Source: Verrucomicrobiia bacterium
Lineage (GTDB): Bacteria; Verrucomicrobiota; Verrucomicrobiia; Verrucomicrobiales; DEV007
Assembly (NCBI GenBank): GCA_030427505.1
Contig: JAUICH010000005.1
Coordinates: 186,001 to 250,000, forward strand
Reading direction: 5' to 3'
DNA: 64,000 bases
The notes under the pieces are model-generated. The model ran no database searches, had not been told where the DNA came from, and saw only the letters and a program-made list of their open reading frames with translations. Made by a program: the position numbers and the translations under genes. Below, piece by piece: positions 32,287 through 40,809 of the stretch; the stretch's first letter is position 1; every line of letters begins with the position of its first letter.

Positions 32287-33684
32287 ATGGATCGCCCATC
32301 CGGAATGAGTCAGAGGAGCCAAGACGAGTATGTCGAGAAGATGCGAATGCGCTACCAGAGCCGGGGCCGGGAGGGCAAAAGCCGGTTGCTTGACGAATTG
32401 GCCGAAGTCTGCGGCCTGAGCCGCAAGCATGCCATCAAGCTGATGAACCGCCCGGTGGGTTCGACGCTGGGCCGGGCGGAAACGCGGGGACGAAAAGCCG
32501 TCTATGGGGAGCCAGAACGCAAGGTTCTCAAGGCGATATGGCTGGCGGCCAACCAACCCTGCGCGAAGCTCCTCCAGCCGATGCTGGAAGTGTGGCTGCC
32601 ACACTACGAGAGGCAATACGGACGCCTGGGCAATCCCTTGCGCAAACGGCTCAAGGCCATCAGCGCGCGCAGTATCGACCGGCTCCTGGCGCCGGTGCGC
32701 GCGAGCGAGACCCGGAAGCGAAACAGCGGGACCAAACCCGGAACCCTCATCAGGACCCAGATCCCGATCCGGACCGATAACGATGACATCGACTCCCCTG
32801 GATACGTGGAAGCCGACACCGTCGCGCACTGCGGAGGGCGGCTCGAAGGCGACTTTGTCTGGACGGTCGATCTGACCGATGTGCACACCCAGTGGACCGA
32901 ATGCCGGGCGGTATGGAACAAAGGCCAGCACGGAGTAGTCGCCGCCATCGCCGAGATCGAAGCCGACCTGCCCTTCGGGCTGCTTGGGTTCGATAGCGAC
33001 AACGGGAGTGAACCGGAGCGAAGCGAAGATAGCCAGCCGAAGGCTGCCCGCAGGGCGAACGCAGTGAGGCAATTTTTGAACTGGCACCTGGTAGCCTACC
33101 TTCAGGAACGGGGGGAAAAGCCAGCCGTGGCCTTCACCCGGTCTCGCCCCTATCGGAAGAACGACAACGCGAGAGTGGAGCAGAAGAACTGGACCCATGC
33201 CCGTCAGTTGGTGGGCTACGACCGGTTGAGCTGTCCCAACTGCGTAGCGCCGCTCAACGAAGCCTATCGGGCCTGGTGCCTGCTGAAGAACTTCTTTGTG
33301 CCAGTGATGAAGCTGGAGGCGAAGACTCGAATCGGAGGAAAATACCGCAAGCAATACGACCGTCCGAAGACCCCCGCCGAGCGGGTCTTGGAGTGGGAGG
33401 GAATCACGCGTCAAAGGGCGTCGTGGATCCGCGCTCAACAGCGGGAACTCAATCCCTTCGAACTGCAAAGGCGTGTGGAAAGTTCCCTCAAAGCCGTCTT
33501 CGAGAAAGCGCGAAACGACCTCGAAGAGGAAGTGGAGCCCCCGGAAACGCCCACTGCTCTGCCTTCGGCCTCGCTCATCGCCCGGTCGCCTACGGCTCCC
33601 GGTCTCTTCGCTCAGCCGAAGGCAGAGCAGCCCCTATCAAACCCACCTAACAAACCTAAAACCAAGTCCGCTCCGGTGTCATGA
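32287..33684 (+). CDS. IS transposase, DDE/integrase-core type
   Basis: 465 residues. The N-terminal helix-turn-helix region (ELAEVCGLSRKHAIKLMN) should bind the end repeats. The integrase-like core has D in YVEADTVAHCGG, D in GFDSDNGSE (codon 32998) and E in DNARVEQKN (codon 33178). The second D and the E are 60 codons apart instead of the roughly 35-40 usual for this fold. A 20-residue Arg/Glu/Ser-rich insert (nt 33013-33072) directly after DNGSE explains the excess. The C-terminal tail (nt 33550-33660) is also foreign-looking and holds a 14-bp inverted repeat. ATG 32305 is an alternative start. Activity is doubtful. Confidence 0.9.
   Translation: MDRPSGMSQRSQDEYVEKMRMRYQSRGREGKSRLLDELAEVCGLSRKHAIKLMNRPVGSTLGRAETRGRKAVYGEPERKVLKAIWLAANQPCAKLLQPMLEVWLPHYERQYGRLGNPLRKRLKAISARSIDRLLAPVRASETRKRNSGTKPGTLIRTQIPIRTDNDDIDSPGYVEADTVAHCGGRLEGDFVWTVDLTDVHTQWTECRAVWNKGQHGVVAAIAEIEADLPFGLLGFDSDNGSEPERSEDSQPKAARRANAVRQFLNWHLVAYLQERGEKPAVAFTRSRPYRKNDNARVEQKNWTHARQLVGYDRLSCPNCVAPLNEAYRAWCLLKNFFVPVMKLEAKTRIGGKYRKQYDRPKTPAERVLEWEGITRQRASWIRAQQRELNPFELQRRVESSLKAVFEKARNDLEEEVEPPETPTALPSASLIARSPTAPGLFAQPKAEQPLSNPPNKPKTKSAPVS
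33013..33072. repeat. In-frame 60-bp insertion in the transposase core
   Basis: A 60-base segment containing GAGCGAAGCGAAG and the palindromic AGCCGAAGGCT. It lengthens the D-E spacing of the catalytic core by 20 codons without a frameshift. The GCCGAAGGC core recurs in the 14-bp inverted repeat near the gene's 3' end, so both look like copies of one small palindromic (REP-like) element. Confidence 0.5.
33556..33628. repeat. 14-bp inverted repeat inside the transposase 3' end
   Basis: GCTCTGCCTTCGGC (33556-33569) and its exact complement GCCGAAGGCAGAGC (33615-33628) enclose 45 bases. It sits in the variable C-terminal tail of the transposase and shares the GCCGAAGGC core with the insertion at 33013-33072. 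Confidence 0.65.
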
Positions 33685-33743
33685 ATACTGGCGCAACGTA
33701 TCCTTCTGGAAATTATATCCCGGTGTCATTTATTTGTGGCGCA
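33673..33743. repeat. Right IS terminus: two copies of the end repeat, inverted
   Basis: Copies at 33673-33695 and 33720-33743 (CCGGTGTCATGAATA... and CCGGTGTCATTTATT...). They are complementary in form to the two left-end copies; the outer one has one extra base. Confidence 0.85.
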
Positions 33744-33747
33744 ACAC

Positions 33748-33753
33748 GTCCGC
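33748..33753. repeat. Right target-site duplication (GTCCGC)
   Basis: Second copy of the six-base GTCCGC that flanks the insertion sequence (first copy at 32197-32202). Confidence 0.5.
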
Positions 33754-33839
33754 ACAATAATCGGCTATTGCACCCGCCAAACGGGAAATTGGGCACAAGA
33801 GAAGACGGGGAAGGCAGTAAACGGATGGCGCCGTGACTC

Positions 33840-35831
33840 TCAATGCTGTGACTGGAGCATGACTCCGGCGATCCATCGCAGCCTCAGCACCCGGCAGGCC
33901 GCCGGGTTCTCCCGCAGTTCGTTCAGCAGCGCGGCCAGCTTGGACAGGCCCAAGTTTCGGGCCTGATTTTCCAGGGCGGGTTCGACCTTTTCGCCCGCGT
34001 CGCGGGAATAGCCGCTCTCAGCCACCCATTCCAGACCACTGATCAGGGAGTGGGCCCACCCTTCGAGAGCGCTGAGTTCCGCCGGCGAGGGTGGCGTTTC
34101 CATTTCCTCAATGTCGTCGTCTTCCGGCGGGGGAGGCGGAGCCTTTTTCTGGGATGCCGCTTGGGCGGATTTGTTTCCCGGGAAAAACAGCGGTACCGGG
34201 CCTTTGTCGTTGTGAAGGGCCAGGGGAAAAGCCTGGATGCCGCCACCGTCCCGGAAACAGCGGGCGACGAGAAAGCTGCCTTCCAGGTCTTGGGGTGACA
34301 GCTTTTCCAGGGCCTCGATCAGGGGTTTGGTCAGGGTATCGAAAGGCGCCACCAGCCGGATAGCCTGTCCTTTCCCGTCCAGCAGGCGCCAGACCAGGGA
34401 CTGCGATACCGGATCGAACGGCTGCCGGTCCCAGATGGCGGGTTGGAGAATCACGTAAGCCGCGCGGGGATCGCGCTCCTTCAGGCCCAGGGGCACGGCA
34501 GAATGAAGTGAGGCACTCAGTTCCCCCCAGTCCGACATGACCGGGGCGGAAAGCGACTTCAGCTTGGCGGGACCCACGACGATGGCGCGGCTGCGCGTGG
34601 AGGAAGACAGCCGTCCCCAACGGTTTCGGCGGGCCTGGATCAGCCGCAGAGAACTCCGCGCCACCTGCGCCGGGCATTCGGCGCCTTCCCAGGGGCCGGG
34701 TTGGGTCCATCGGGCTACCGCGCTGAAACCGCCCTGAAAAGCGCGGGGCCGCGCCTCCGACCAAGTGCACCACTGTTGGCCGCCGGAATCCCAGAACAGC
34801 ACGGTCAATCCCTCATAGCCGGAGGGCGTGCTCCAGGGCCAGCCCGCGACGCCGGTGAGGTCCAGCGCGCCCATTTCGGCATACTGTTCCCGTGCTTGGC
34901 CGGTGAGGTGAGGTTGAGGCTTTTTCAGCGTGGCCTGGGAAAGGGCGTAGGCTTCAGCTAACTGGGAAAAGAGAACACTTAAGTCCGCGTGGGGCCGCCG
35001 CTCCAGCCAGTCATTCCCCAGTGTGGCCAACCGTTGGAGCAACAGGGACAGCCGGTACAACTCTGCGGTCTGGGCGGAAACGCTCAGGGATTCCAGGCGT
35101 TGAATGGTCGAGGACGAAAGCCGGGCCAGCCCCGCCGAGACCGTTTCCTCGCAAAGAGCGGCCGCGGCTTGCAAGACGGATTCGCGATGTTGTGGCGCCG
35201 GCGAACCGGCGGCTGCTCCCGATGCCGGGGGTTCCCAGGTCTTCCCGCCTTCCCGGCGCACGGCGAGCAGAGAGGCCGCGGCCAGGGTAGGCCACTTCTG
35301 CTCGGTGGCTCCGGTCACGATCAGGCCCTCCAGGCCACCGCCAGGCACGGCGCGGACCGCGGCGTTCAGAGCCGGAAAGCGGACAGTGAATGTTTCGCTT
35401 TCATCGATGGTGGGCAGGTGCCTGGCCAGCAGGTCATGGGCGGCGCTCATGACCGGCATGCCAAAGTGGGTAACCAGGGTGCTGTCGTCCAAACTCAGCC
35501 ACTCTTCCCTTACCGTGGTCGCCGGGGGAGAAGACGAGGCGCCTTCCGGAGACGGTTCCCGCATCAAATGCAGACACGCGGCCAGGATGTGCTGGCAGGT
35601 GCCGGCCGCCGGACAGGAGCAGGTGGCCTTGGCTGGTCCGGCTTCCACCAGACACACCCGCTGTTCCCCGACCGTCACGGCCAGGCCGTCCTTGGCCATC
35701 GTCACGTCGCCCACCCCTCCACGGTCCAGGTCTTTCTGAGCCCGCCGCAGCAGTCCCTTGTTGGCCAGCGCTTCCAGCGTGGCCAGGTCCAGGCCCGCAT
35801 GCGTCGCGCGAATGGATTCCTCTCGGGACAT
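33840..35831 (-). CDS. SWIM zinc-finger protein (YehQ-like)
   Basis: About 663 residues from ATG 35831 (MSREESIRATHAGL), 11 bases after the vWA stop; a TTG at 35873 would overlap the vWA gene. The SWIM motif is CSCPAAGTCQHILAACLHL (CxC...CxH) near residue 80, a zinc-binding module that contacts DNA or protein. The remaining 550 residues are helical, with beta segments late in the chain and no enzyme motif. In E. coli the counterpart YehQ has the same zinc finger and similar length. An acidic, Pro/Glu-rich segment (about nt 34080-34150) links to the C-terminal helical part. Confidence 0.88.
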   Translation of the reverse strand: MSREESIRATHAGLDLATLEALANKGLLRRAQKDLDRGGVGDVTMAKDGLAVTVGEQRVCLVEAGPAKATCSCPAAGTCQHILAACLHLMREPSPEGASSSPPATTVREEWLSLDDSTLVTHFGMPVMSAAHDLLARHLPTIDESETFTVRFPALNAAVRAVPGGGLEGLIVTGATEQKWPTLAAASLLAVRREGGKTWEPPASGAAAGSPAPQHRESVLQAAAALCEETVSAGLARLSSSTIQRLESLSVSAQTAELYRLSLLLQRLATLGNDWLERRPHADLSVLFSQLAEAYALSQATLKKPQPHLTGQAREQYAEMGALDLTGVAGWPWSTPSGYEGLTVLFWDSGGQQWCTWSEARPRAFQGGFSAVARWTQPGPWEGAECPAQVARSSLRLIQARRNRWGRLSSSTRSRAIVVGPAKLKSLSAPVMSDWGELSASLHSAVPLGLKERDPRAAYVILQPAIWDRQPFDPVSQSLVWRLLDGKGQAIRLVAPFDTLTKPLIEALEKLSPQDLEGSFLVARCFRDGGGIQAFPLALHNDKGPVPLFFPGNKSAQAASQKKAPPPPPEDDDIEEMETPPSPAELSALEGWAHSLISGLEWVAESGYSRDAGEKVEPALENQARNLGLSKLAALLNELRENPAACRVLRLRWIAGVMLQSQH

Positions 35832-35842
35832 GGGTGAAACGT

Positions 35843-36973
35843 TCAGCGGAATTGAATGACCGTGGCCAACCAACTGGCCAGTTGCTTAGGAGTCAGGGCA
35901 GCCACTTCCATCCCGGCATCCACCAGGCTCGCCGCCAGGTGTTGGTCGTAGAATGGCTTGGCATCCGAATCCAACGCCGCCAATCCGAGCTGAGTGACGC
36001 CGGCTTCATGCATTCGTTTCGTGGTCGCCAGGAGTTCGGTCGCGGAGCCGCCTTCATAGAAGTCGCTGACCAGCACAAACACGGTGCGTTTCGGCTGGTC
36101 GACCAGCCCTTCGCAATACTTGACGGCCCGGGCGATGTCCGTCCCGCCGCCGAGTTGCACGCTCATGAGGACTTCGACCGGGTCGCTGGCATGTTCGGAC
36201 AAATCGACCACCGCCGTGTCAAAGACGACCAGCTTGACCCGTAGCGAAGCGAGACCGGAAAAGATGCCGGCCATCACGGCGCTGTGGATGACGCTGTCCG
36301 CCATGGAGCCGCTCTGGTCCAGGCAGAGGATGACATTCCAGGGCAGGTGCCGGGTGTTGCGGGCAAAGAATTTCTGCTCGTGGGGGATGATGACCTTCCG
36401 CTCCGGATCGTAGTGCTTCAGGTTCCGGCGAATGGTGACGCGCCAGTCAAAATTCCGGGCGACGCGAAGCGGGGAATGGCGAAAGCGATTCAGCTTCCCG
36501 CTCAGGGCCTGGCGCACGTCGCTTTCCCAGAGATGCCGGAGTTCCTCCACCACCTGCCGGATGATACGCCGCGCTTGATCGAGGACCTCGCCATGCAAAA
36601 GGCCCCGAAAACTAAGCAAGGTTTTGAGCAGTTCCTGGCTGGGCTCCAGCTTGGCCAGGGTTTCGGGATCGGTCACCAGCTCTTTCAGGTCGTACCGTTC
36701 CAGGGCGTGTTTCTCGATGATCTCCACGGTTTCCTGGGGGAACAGCTCACGCACCTCGGACAACCAGGAGGGAATCGTGAACTCGGAGGGATTGTTGCCG
36801 CCCTCTCCGCCGGAGGCGTCCCCCTCGCGCAGACCGCGTCCGCCGTATTCACGGGAGTACAGGAAGTCGAGCGCGGCTTCCATGCGGCGCTGTTGGGTGC
36901 TTAGGTCACCCGGTAGTTTGTCTTTCGCGAACCTGCCCAGGACCAGTCGCCAGCGTTCATGTGCGGTGTTCAT
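35843..36973 (-). CDS. vWA-domain protein (YehP-like)
   Basis: 376 residues, matching the length of E. coli YehP (378). The C-terminal von Willebrand A domain has an intact MIDAS: DQSGSMADS (DxSxS), the Thr in GGGTDIARA, and a later Asp in VLVSDFYEGG, so it should bind Mg2+ and a protein partner. The N-terminal half is helical. Paired with the MoxR-type ATPase two genes away; MoxR-vWA pairs act as remodelling machines in other systems (RavA-ViaA, CbbQ-CbbO). ATGA overlap with the DUF5682 gene shows translational coupling. Confidence 0.92.
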   Translation of the reverse strand: MNTAHERWRLVLGRFAKDKLPGDLSTQQRRMEAALDFLYSREYGGRGLREGDASGGEGGNNPSEFTIPSWLSEVRELFPQETVEIIEKHALERYDLKELVTDPETLAKLEPSQELLKTLLSFRGLLHGEVLDQARRIIRQVVEELRHLWESDVRQALSGKLNRFRHSPLRVARNFDWRVTIRRNLKHYDPERKVIIPHEQKFFARNTRHLPWNVILCLDQSGSMADSVIHSAVMAGIFSGLASLRVKLVVFDTAVVDLSEHASDPVEVLMSVQLGGGTDIARAVKYCEGLVDQPKRTVFVLVSDFYEGGSATELLATTKRMHEAGVTQLGLAALDSDAKPFYDQHLAASLVDAGMEVAALTPKQLASWLATVIQFR

Positions 36974-39456
36974 GTGATGGAAGGAGATTCGGGTTTCAGC
37001 CAGTCGTCCAGTCCATCTTCAGCGAGCGCTTTTTCCACGGAAGAAAAGACCTGAAGAGCGTGCATCAGATCGCCTTCGCTTACACCGGCGTGGCGCGGGG
37101 CCCGGACACTTTTGGATCCGTGCTTGTCCGCCACCAGAGCCGCCACGCGATCCGCCTCCCGGGGCGTGAGATCGCTCCAGGCCAGGCGGAGGTGCGGCAG
37201 GCGAAGGAGAAACTCGTCTTCGCTCCACGACTCGAAAAGGTGCTCCACGCTTTCCAGCAGGCGGGGTTCGCGCCAGGCCAGTTCGCGGGCCGCCCGCAGA
37301 AGGCCGGTCAGGAAATCGACCTGCCGGGCGCTTTCGCCCACGGCGGGAGAAAGGGCTCCCGCAGTCAGTGAAATCAGAGCGTCCAGTTCCAGGATGCCCG
37401 CTGTGTGAAGCAGCCCGGCGCCTCCGCCGCGCAGCAGGGGCGAGGATCGCGGATCTTCGACAATGCTTTCCAGGGCCATCCACAAAAGCGAGGGGTCCAG
37501 GGCGTGGTCTTCCTCATTCTGCGTGGCCAGGCGCGAGCGCAGAAGCAGACACCCATCCAGGACCGGAGCGGCTTTGTCGTCCGGCACGTTGGCGGCATCG
37601 TCCAGAAGCTGGCAGGCCCTTTGGTAAGCGGTTTCCGTAAGCTCCGGAAGGAGGGTCAGCTTCCGGGCCTCCAGCGGTTCCCGGCTCTGCCAGAGCAACA
37701 TCATCTGGCTTAGCGCTTCCGCCACCGAGGCGAAGGAGGCATCCAGTCCCACCCAGGTTTTCAAGTGAATGGTCATATCCTCGGCGGCATCCGGTAGTCC
37801 CATCAGGCAGGCGCGTACCAGGAGCGACACCCCGCTCCGGGCGGAGTAACTGCCGGAGGCTTCCAACTGCGCGGCCACTTCCCGCAGCCGGGCCGCCGCC
37901 GCCTCATGAACCGAGCTTCCATAGGCCGCGCGCTCGATGAGCGTGCTTTCCGTGGCCGGTTCCCAATGACAGTCCCAGTGTTCGATAATGCGGCGGAGAT
38001 CCGTTCCCTGGAGGAAGTCAGGGCCGGCACCGCGCTGCCCGTAGGGCACATCCAGGAAGCTTAGCTGGTGAAGCAGTCGGCTTACCCGGCGGTGGGCGGG
38101 CTTCTTGTAGATTTCCAGTTTGATAGACCGGCTGCCGCCGAAGGCGACGGGCAGCTTGGCTTCCTTCGCCCGGCGCCGGAAGTCGTCCACCAGGGGCGGC
38201 ACGCCCGCGTCCGGGGGAACATCGCCCGTGGCGTTGCCGGTGAAAAGCTTGCGGGCCAGGGCCAGCAAGGCTTCGCCATCCACGCCTTGTTCGCCTTTTA
38301 TCAAGCAACCGCGCACGGCGTCCCAAAGGTCCTCCCGAGACGGGCCGGAATGACCCCGTAATTGGCCGAGACGGCGCGCCTGTTCCAGGGCGGCGATTTC
38401 ATCCGCCACGGAGACCGAGGCTGACATACCGCGCGTGCGGGCCCGCCGCCCCAGTTCCACCAAGAGGTGGAGCGCCACGCTTTCCAGGGGCTCCGCCTCT
38501 TCCCGCGTGAGTGCTTCCCAGTAGAGCTGGTAGAAGCCGGGTTGCGGCATTCCCGCGCCATAGCCCGTCAGGGAATCCAGTTGGGCAAACGTGTAGCGGG
38601 TCAGGCTGGCGTGTTTCTCCGTGGGCCGGAAACGCTGAACTCTGGCTGGGGAAGCCGCGACGAAATCCGGCAAGACCACGCTGTGGAAACCGCCGGTTAC
38701 GACCAGGACCGGACCGCCATTAGAGCGGCCGCGTTGCTTGATGGCTTTGCGAATCGCGCTCGCCATCACCTTTTCCCGCGCCAGGGTTCCGTCCGCCTCG
38801 AGCATTTCCGGCGGAGCATCTTTTCGGGAGACCCAGCAGTAGGCCGCCACTTCGTGAACGAACTGCTCCAGCGGTTTCCGCCAGCCGTGCACTTCCACGA
38901 GGTGATCCCAGAGTTCGTCGTGGTCCCGGCAACCGCAACGCTCCGCCATCGCCTGAAGCAGACGGCTCCGCTGAAAGTAGTGCTCCGCCTGGAGCGACTC
39001 CACCCGCAGAGCGCCCGGGTCTTCGCGGGCCGTGCTTTCCAGGTGGCGCTGCGTGGCGTAGTCCAGGTCGATGAAGCGAAGGTCCGCGCCCACGGCATGG
39101 CCTTCGCGCAGCGCGACCCATTCCGGAGAGTAGTCGCAGAGGGGATAGTAAGAAGCGTGACGCTCGTCCTCGGCTCCGGTGGATTTGCCGCCGACGCGGA
39201 AGTAAGAATAGATCGCCACCGGAGGGACGCAGCGTTCGTCCACCAGGTGAGGGAGAAGCGAGCGATAGTCTTCCGGGCCTTCGATCAGCACGGCGCGGGG
39301 CCGGTTTTCCCGGATCCAGCGCCGCAATTGCCAGGCGCAGGCGGGGCTGTGATGCCGGACGGGAAAGTACAGCACCTCCGGCGTGACCAGGGTCCGCGCC
39401 AGAGCGGCGACTTCCGCCGCAATGCTGTCCTGCCTTACCTTTACCTTCCCAGGCAT
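36970..39456 (-). CDS. DUF5682 protein (YehM-like)
   Basis: 828 residues. The N-terminus (VLYFPVRHHSPACAWQLRRW, then AVLIEGPEDY) is the signature of DUF5682 and resembles the TraB/ChaN-like fold that uses His/Glu residues; a later GFHSVVLP block fits the same domain. The rest is helical with no known motif. Overlaps the vWA gene by four bases (ATGA) and the MoxR gene by 16, so all three are translated as one unit. Counterpart of E. coli YehM; its biochemical role is unknown. Confidence 0.88.
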   Translation of the reverse strand: MPGKVKVRQDSIAAEVAALARTLVTPEVLYFPVRHHSPACAWQLRRWIRENRPRAVLIEGPEDYRSLLPHLVDERCVPPVAIYSYFRVGGKSTGAEDERHASYYPLCDYSPEWVALREGHAVGADLRFIDLDYATQRHLESTAREDPGALRVESLQAEHYFQRSRLLQAMAERCGCRDHDELWDHLVEVHGWRKPLEQFVHEVAAYCWVSRKDAPPEMLEADGTLAREKVMASAIRKAIKQRGRSNGGPVLVVTGGFHSVVLPDFVAASPARVQRFRPTEKHASLTRYTFAQLDSLTGYGAGMPQPGFYQLYWEALTREEAEPLESVALHLLVELGRRARTRGMSASVSVADEIAALEQARRLGQLRGHSGPSREDLWDAVRGCLIKGEQGVDGEALLALARKLFTGNATGDVPPDAGVPPLVDDFRRRAKEAKLPVAFGGSRSIKLEIYKKPAHRRVSRLLHQLSFLDVPYGQRGAGPDFLQGTDLRRIIEHWDCHWEPATESTLIERAAYGSSVHEAAAARLREVAAQLEASGSYSARSGVSLLVRACLMGLPDAAEDMTIHLKTWVGLDASFASVAEALSQMMLLWQSREPLEARKLTLLPELTETAYQRACQLLDDAANVPDDKAAPVLDGCLLLRSRLATQNEEDHALDPSLLWMALESIVEDPRSSPLLRGGGAGLLHTAGILELDALISLTAGALSPAVGESARQVDFLTGLLRAARELAWREPRLLESVEHLFESWSEDEFLLRLPHLRLAWSDLTPREADRVAALVADKHGSKSVRAPRHAGVSEGDLMHALQVFSSVEKALAEDGLDDWLKPESPSIT

Positions 39457-40571
39457 TGGCGCGCGGAGTGGAACTTGGCCCAGGCTTTACTTTTCCTGGC
39501 CCGGGACTTCACCACCACATCCACATAGTGGCGGAGCTTCTTGGCGTCTTCCGGGTTGTCCTTCAACGCCGTGCCCAAAAGCTGCCGGGCCAGGTGTTCC
39601 GGGTCCATGATACCCGAGCCGAAATAGTGCGCATCCAGCGCGGCGGCGTGCGCCACGGCGACCGCTTCCGCGGTGGACATGACCGTGCTGGGCTTTTCGA
39701 TCACCGTGCCCTCCTCGGTGCGGCCCTGGCGGAGGTCCTGGAAAGTGGTGACGAGCACCTCGATCACATCCTCCGGGCACTTCACCGCAATGCCAGAGCC
39801 GGCCAGCAAGGCTTCGGCCTGTAGCCGCACCAGTTCGATCTCCTGCGTCTTGTTGTCCAGGGGAGGGACGGTTTCAAAATTGAAACGCCGCTTCAGCGCG
39901 CTGGACATTTCGTTCACGCCCCGGTCGCGCAGGTTGGCGGTGGCGATGACGTTGAAGCCACGGCGGGCATACAGCATGGCGTCGTCTCCCAGTTCGGGAA
40001 TGTGCATGGCCTTATCCGAAAGAAGGCTCACCAGGGAGTCCTGAATCTCCGGCTGGCAGCGGGTGATTTCTTCAAACCGGGCCAGGCCCCCGCGCTTCAT
40101 GGCGACGTGAATGGGCGAAGGCACCAGCGCTCGCGGCGAAGGGCCCTCCGCCAGGAGCAGCGCGTAGTTCCACGAATACTTGATGTGGTCGTCCGTGGTG
40201 CCGGCGGTGCCCTGGATCACCAGGGTGGACTCACCCGAGATGGCGGCGGCCAGCAGTTCCGACAGCATGGACTTGGCCGTGCCGGGCTCGCCCACCAGCA
40301 TCAGGCCGCGCTGGCCCAGCAGCGTCACGATGCAGCGCTCGATCAAGGCCGTCTCGCCATAGTATTTCCGGGAGATGACGGTTTTCGTCTTCTTCCGTTG
40401 CCAGGTGTGAGAGAGCGCCGCGCCGTTGGAACCCACGATAAACTCCCGCACGCGTTGGGGAGAAAGCCGCCAGTTTTCCGGTTTCGGCGCCTCGTCGTTG
40501 GCGGCCAGAGCCGCCAGCTCTTCCGCGAAGCGTTGCTCTGCCGGGGGTTGAATCGCGTTCAGTTCAGCCAT
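39441..40571 (-). CDS. MoxR-family AAA+ ATPase (YehL-like)
   Basis: 376 residues from ATG 40571 (MAELNAIQPPAEQRF); the frame is open further upstream but without coding character. Walker A is GEPGTAKSML, the Walker B strand is GGLARFEEITR, sensor 1 is FNVIATANLRDRG and the arginine finger lies in the following ALKRRFNFE. This is the YehL subfamily of MoxR proteins, which remodel target proteins together with vWA partners. First gene of the five-gene operon; the promoter should lie in the 240 bases toward metE. Confidence 0.93.
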   Translation of the reverse strand: MAELNAIQPPAEQRFAEELAALAANDEAPKPENWRLSPQRVREFIVGSNGAALSHTWQRKKTKTVISRKYYGETALIERCIVTLLGQRGLMLVGEPGTAKSMLSELLAAAISGESTLVIQGTAGTTDDHIKYSWNYALLLAEGPSPRALVPSPIHVAMKRGGLARFEEITRCQPEIQDSLVSLLSDKAMHIPELGDDAMLYARRGFNVIATANLRDRGVNEMSSALKRRFNFETVPPLDNKTQEIELVRLQAEALLAGSGIAVKCPEDVIEVLVTTFQDLRQGRTEEGTVIEKPSTVMSTAEAVAVAHAAALDAHYFGSGIMDPEHLARQLLGTALKDNPEDAKKLRHYVDVVVKSRARKSKAWAKFHSARQCLGR

Positions 40572-40809
40572 GGGAAAAGAAAAAGAAAAAGCGAAGTTCG
40601 CCGGGGGAAACCCGTCGCGGCGTAGCCTGTCACAAGGAGGTGGGCATGACAACTCCGCCGGAGTGGTGGGTCGCGATTTCGGGCAAGCGTACACCGCATC
40701 GCCAAAGCAAACGCCGCGCGTGGCTGGCGCGCAGCGTCCATTCACGGCCGTGGCCGAGTCGCCGGGATGATGCTCCCGGCCTCTTGGCTCCACAGATGAA
40801 TCGGGTTGC
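40572..40809. other. Intergenic region between the MoxR gene and metE
   Basis: Must hold the promoter of the Yeh-like operon (read leftwards) and the end of the metE transcript. A perfect seven-bp stem (GCCGGGA/TCCCGGC, 40761-40780) lies 30 bases past the metE stop but lacks a T-run. On the plus strand AAGGAGGT (about 40635) sits before an ATG at 40646 whose frame continues antisense into metE; I do not accept it as a gene. No riboswitch recognised. Confidence 0.5.

Larger units (their letters stand above)
32203..33747 (+). mobile_element. Insertion sequence with doubled terminal repeats, about 1.5 kb
   Basis: One transposase gene framed by inverted ends. Each end holds two copies of a 23-24 bp repeat of the form TGCGCC...TGACACCGG: left copies at 32207-32229 and 32264-32286, right copies, inverted, at 33673-33695 and 33720-33743. 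The copies lie 57 bp (left) and 48 bp (right) apart, as expected of paired transposase-binding sites. A six-base GTCCGC flanks both sides. The IS lies in the short gap between the SWIM and DUF4132 genes of a five-gene operon, opposite to its transcription. IS family not assigned. Confidence 0.85.

Noticed and set aside
32254-33468. 404-residue frame antisense to the transposase
   Set aside because: The plus-strand frame has DDE residues and IS ends; the minus frame has no motif.
34989-35837. 282-residue open frame antisense to the SWIM gene
   Set aside because: Gly/Arg/Gln-rich shadow of a gene with an intact SWIM motif.
40761-40780. Seven-bp hairpin as the metE terminator
   Set aside because: Stable stem, but no T-run follows in the metE direction; noted in the intergenic entry rather than called a terminator.
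40572-40809. Cobalamin riboswitch near metE
   Set aside because: No conserved core boxes on either strand, and the region is downstream, not upstream, of metE.
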